A stretch of 64,000 nt of DNA from Variovorax sp. V213. Lineage in GTDB: Bacteria > Pseudomonadota > Gammaproteobacteria > Burkholderiales > Burkholderiaceae_C. Each line of letters begins with the position of its first letter. Position 1 is the first letter of the stretch. Under the pieces are notes generated by a model. That model was not told the origin of the DNA. It did no database searches and saw nothing but the letters and a program-made list of their open reading frames with translations. A program made the position numbers and the translations under genes. Shown here piece by piece: positions 61,333-64,000 of the stretch. The DNA lies in NCBI RefSeq assembly GCF_041154455.1, contig NZ_AP028664.1:3473001-3537000 (forward strand). Direction: 5' to 3'.

Positions 61333-63069
61333 TCAGTATCCGGCGGCCAGGCCGGTGTTGCGGCGGGGGTCGTTCGCGCCGTAGAAGCGGTTGGCGCCGA
61401 CCGGCTTGCCGCCCAAGGACGGCGCGCCGACGATGATTGCCGCAAGGTGGTTGGCCGGCTGCGGCACACCCAGGTTGTGGCCCATGTCGGTCAGGATCTT
61501 GCGGGTGTCGGGGCTCAGCGCAAAGGTCTCGACGTTGGTGACATCAGGCAGCCATTGCTGGTGGAAGCGCGGCGCATCGACGGCTTCCTGCACGTTCATG
61601 CCGTAGTCGACCACGTTCAGGATGGTGTGCAGCACCGCCGTGATGATGCGGCTGCCGCCGGGCGTGCCGACCACGAACACCGGCTTGCCGTCCTTCGACA
61701 CGATGGTCGGGCTCATTGAGCTCAGCGGGCGCTTGCCCGGGGCGATGGCGTTGGCCTCGCCCTGCACCAGGCCGTACATGTTGGGCACGCCGATCTTGGC
61801 GGTGAAGTCGTCCATCTCGTTGTTCAGCAGCACGCCGGTCTTGTCGGCCGTGACTTTGGCGCCGAACCAGTCGTTGAGCGTGTAGGTGACCGAGACCGCA
61901 TTGCCTTGTTGGTCGGTGATCGAGTAGTGGGTGGTGTTGCTGCCTTCGTGCGGCGCGACGCCGGGCTTGATGTCCTTGGAGACGCCGGCTTTCTTGGGAT
62001 CGATCGCGGCGCGGATCTTTTCGGCATAGCCCTTGTCGAGGAGGCGGTCGAGCGGGTTCTTCACGAAGTCCGGGTCGCCCAGGTAGCTGTTGCGGTCTAC
62101 GTAAGCGTGGCGCATGGCCTCGATCTGGTAGTGCACGGACTCGGCCGAGCGGAAGCCCAGGTCCTTGAGCGGATAGCCCTCGAGGATGTTGAGCATCTCG
62201 CAGATGATCACGCCGCCCGAACTCGGCGGCGGCGCCGACACCACGCGATAGCCGCGGTAGTCGCATTCGACCGGCGCCAGTTCGCGCGTCTTGTATTGGT
62301 CGAGATCGGCCTGGGTGATGATGCCCTTGCCGGCCTGGCTCGACGCGACGATGGCCTGCCCGACCCAGCCCTTGTAGAAGCCGTCGACACCCTTGGCGCT
62401 GACGGCGCGCAGCGTCTTGGCGAGATCTTTCTGCACCAGCTTCTGGCCGACCGCGAACGGCTCTCCCTTGTTCAGGAAGATCGCGCCGGAGACCGGATCC
62501 TTCTTGAAATCGTTGGTGGAGGTGCGCAGCATGTCGATGTCGCCCTGCTCCAGCGTAAAGCCCTTCTCGGCCAGCTGGATCGAGGGAGCGATGAGGTCGG
62601 CGCGCTTCATGGTGCCGTACTTCTCGCGCGCGTATTCCATGCCCGACACGGAGCCGGGCACCCCCACGGCCAGGTGTCCGTTGGTGCTCAGGCCCTTGAT
62701 GACGTTGCCGTCTTTGTCGAGGTACATGTTGGCCGTCGCGGCCAGGGGGGCCTTCTCGCGGAAGTCGAGAAAAGTCTTGCGGCCATCGGCCAGTTGCACG
62801 GTCATGAAGCCGCCGCCGCCGAGGTTGCCCGCCGCCGGGTACACCACTGCCAGCGCATAGCCCACGGCCACCGCCGCATCGACCGCGTTGCCGCCGCGCT
62901 TGAGCACGTCGACACCGACCTTGGTGGCCAGGTGCTGCGCACTCACGACCATGCCGTGCTCGGCCGCAACCGGTGCCTGCGAGGCGGCGTTGGAAGCGCT
63001 TGCGCCCGCCAGTACGAGTGCCGCCGCCACCGCGGCGCGCAATGTTGGAGTCCAGTGGAGTTGCTGCAT
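61333..63069 (-). CDS. ggt: Gamma-glutamyltransferase
   Basis: 578 residues, full length. The signal peptide (LRAAVAAALVLAGASASNAAS) sends it to the periplasm. It is cleaved before T379 in EGSNTTHYSITD to give the two subunits and expose the catalytic Thr. NLGGGGFMTVQL, PPPSSGGVIICEML, GTPGGSRIITA and a final ANDPRRNTGLAAGY complete the family pattern. It hydrolyses glutathione and transfers gamma-glutamyl groups, so it links to the glutathione chemistry elsewhere in the window only in a general way. Confidence 0.96.
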   Translation of the reverse strand: MQQLHWTPTLRAAVAAALVLAGASASNAASQAPVAAEHGMVVSAQHLATKVGVDVLKRGGNAVDAAVAVGYALAVVYPAAGNLGGGGFMTVQLADGRKTFLDFREKAPLAATANMYLDKDGNVIKGLSTNGHLAVGVPGSVSGMEYAREKYGTMKRADLIAPSIQLAEKGFTLEQGDIDMLRTSTNDFKKDPVSGAIFLNKGEPFAVGQKLVQKDLAKTLRAVSAKGVDGFYKGWVGQAIVASSQAGKGIITQADLDQYKTRELAPVECDYRGYRVVSAPPPSSGGVIICEMLNILEGYPLKDLGFRSAESVHYQIEAMRHAYVDRNSYLGDPDFVKNPLDRLLDKGYAEKIRAAIDPKKAGVSKDIKPGVAPHEGSNTTHYSITDQQGNAVSVTYTLNDWFGAKVTADKTGVLLNNEMDDFTAKIGVPNMYGLVQGEANAIAPGKRPLSSMSPTIVSKDGKPVFVVGTPGGSRIITAVLHTILNVVDYGMNVQEAVDAPRFHQQWLPDVTNVETFALSPDTRKILTDMGHNLGVPQPANHLAAIIVGAPSLGGKPVGANRFYGANDPRRNTGLAAGY

Positions 63070-63116
63070 GGAGAAAGTCCCTCGTTGAGTTGGATGGTGG
63101 GAGGCGATGGATCGGG

Positions 63117-64000
63117 TCATGCGACCAGCAATGCCCGGCGCCGCAAGTCGTTCAAGCCAATCGCCACTTGTTTCAGCGCGAATTCCTTCAACGCTGAAGT
63201 TTCGGCGAGCGGCTTGTCCTCGTGGACGAAGCGCAAGCGATCGGCACGCACCTCGTCCACCAGATGGTCGGCCAGCATCTCGTGCGAATGCGCGCCATCG
63301 AGCAGCGGCAACAGGCAACGCTCGAGCGCGGTGAGCCCCACGGAATCGTGCCATTGGTTGCAGACACTGGCCGAGTTTCCGGCCGACAACGCAAGGCCGG
63401 ATGCCGTTCGCACCGACGGCAGGGCGCGCGGCCGCGCCGATATCTCGGCGGCGACCTGCACCGGCGCGCGCCGGATGCGCACGGCGCCGAGGATGAGCAG
63501 CTCTTCGAGCATCGACAGCACGAGCGGCTCGACCGAAGTGCGCGGCTCACCCGTGGCAGCCACCACCGCCGCGACCAGCGCCGCGACCGACGTGCTGGCC
63601 GGATAGCGGGAGTCGAGCACCTGTGCCAAGGCCTTGTGCACCGGCAGGCGCAGCGTCACCGTGAGATTGCGCAGCGCCTTGCACGGCTGCTCGCGCGCAT
63701 CGAGCGTCAACGCGCCACCGTCCGCCGCAGTGAACACACCGGCGAATTCAAGGCCGTGAATGCGGGCATGGTCGAGCCGGTAGCGGATGTCGCCGCCGCG
63801 GCCCTGCTTCACCAGCAGCGTCTGCCGAAAGGTGCGATTGACCAGAAAGTCGAGATACTGCTCCATCAGGACCTGGCTGCCGCCGCACTCCCGCAGCAGC
63901 GGTTCGCGGACCTTTTCGCCGTAGTTCTGCACGAACATGGTCGAGGGCTCCGCATCTGCCAGGTAGGCCAGGCCCTTGGCCTCGGCGCGCGCCGCAAACT
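63117..64000 (-). CDS. Methyltransferase-regulatory-domain protein, C-terminal part (5' partial)
   Basis: The gene runs in from the right edge; an ATG at 63938 is in frame but is probably internal, since the frame is open to base 64000 with FAARAEAKGLAYLADAEPST before it. The visible residues match the methyltransferase regulatory domain (PF10119-type) found after a class I methyltransferase domain: LMEQYLDFLVNRTFRQTLLV and SVGLTALERCLLPLLDGAHS. The methyltransferase domain itself would be to the right of the window. Function unknown. Confidence 0.75.
   Translation of the reverse strand, partial: FAARAEAKGLAYLADAEPSTMFVQNYGEKVREPLLRECGGSQVLMEQYLDFLVNRTFRQTLLVKQGRGGDIRYRLDHARIHGLEFAGVFTAADGGALTLDAREQPCKALRNLTVTLRLPVHKALAQVLDSRYPASTSVAALVAAVVAATGEPRTSVEPLVLSMLEELLILGAVRIRRAPVQVAAEISARPRALPSVRTASGLALSAGNSASVCNQWHDSVGLTALERCLLPLLDGAHSHEMLADHLVDEVRADRLRFVHEDKPLAETSALKEFALKQVAIGLNDLRRRALLVA

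Overview
The window is GC-rich, gene-dense chromosomal DNA from a betaproteobacterium of the Burkholderiales, most likely Comamonadaceae and Variovorax-like. This is inferred from gene content: several orphan Bug-type periplasmic binding proteins, an intracellular PHB depolymerase, MetY, a glnA-ntrB-ntrC block and many short ATGA-type overlaps. I see no phage, insertion sequence, CRISPR array, rRNA or tRNA, and no gene-free stretch above about 300 bases.

Layout. 1-5008: a Rieske protein cut by the window edge, a catalytic oxygenase subunit without a Rieske centre and a GST-like protein, followed by the glutathione-dependent formaldehyde oxidation genes (adhC/frmA and fghA) with an epoxide-hydrolase-like gene between them. 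This resembles the NdmC/NdmE N-demethylase arrangement. 5036-10876: small enzymes (GNAT, glyoxalase-fold, TfoX-like, 3'-5' exonuclease), an AraC regulator, and 6-phosphogluconate dehydrogenase facing gluconokinase. 11024-16013: a radical SAM protein under a perfect LexA box, diverging from a GbsR/MarR-type regulator and an uncharacterised operon (DUF393 thiol oxidoreductase, methyltransferase, membrane SRPBCC protein, DUF4166 protein). One palindrome precedes both the regulator and the operon. 16021-29326: assorted metabolic genes, including phaZ, an adenosine-deaminase-like enzyme with a Bug protein, a CBS protein, metY, an M20 peptidase with a Bug protein, and two LysR regulators at divergent promoters. 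29333-34341: YihY, DUF2069, an FAD-linked oxidase, thyA, folA and a small unknown gene.

34382-40993 (minus strand): a four-gene chain joined by overlaps, KaiC-like ATPase, hybrid histidine kinase, UPF0104 membrane protein and DNA ligase D. 41177-42605: a small charged protein, a ZnT9-like CDF transporter and a DUF3606 protein. 42719-49541: a LysR regulator divergent from a sugar-acid operon (Bug protein, PdxA-like dehydrogenase, enolase-superfamily dehydratase, UxaA-family dehydratase, DHDPS-family enzyme). 49667-50964: exonuclease III and a lipoprotein. 51101-55788 (minus): ntrC, ntrB, a small exported protein and glnA. glnA has a one-base deletion splitting its reading frame, while its sigma-54 promoter, NtrC site and terminator look intact. 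55935-64000 (minus): CinA-like protein, EI24 membrane protein, sterol desaturase family protein, polysaccharide deacetylase, YncE-like beta-propeller, RsuA-type pseudouridine synthase, gamma-glutamyltransferase, and the C-terminal part of a methyltransferase-regulatory-domain protein cut by the right edge.

The most notable items are the split Rieske system beside formaldehyde detoxification, the GbsR-controlled unknown operon, the SOS-controlled radical SAM gene, the KaiC-kinase-LigD operon, the mixed-family sugar-acid pathway and the glnA frameshift. A roughly 95-base intergenic repeat occurs twice, with a deleted third copy.
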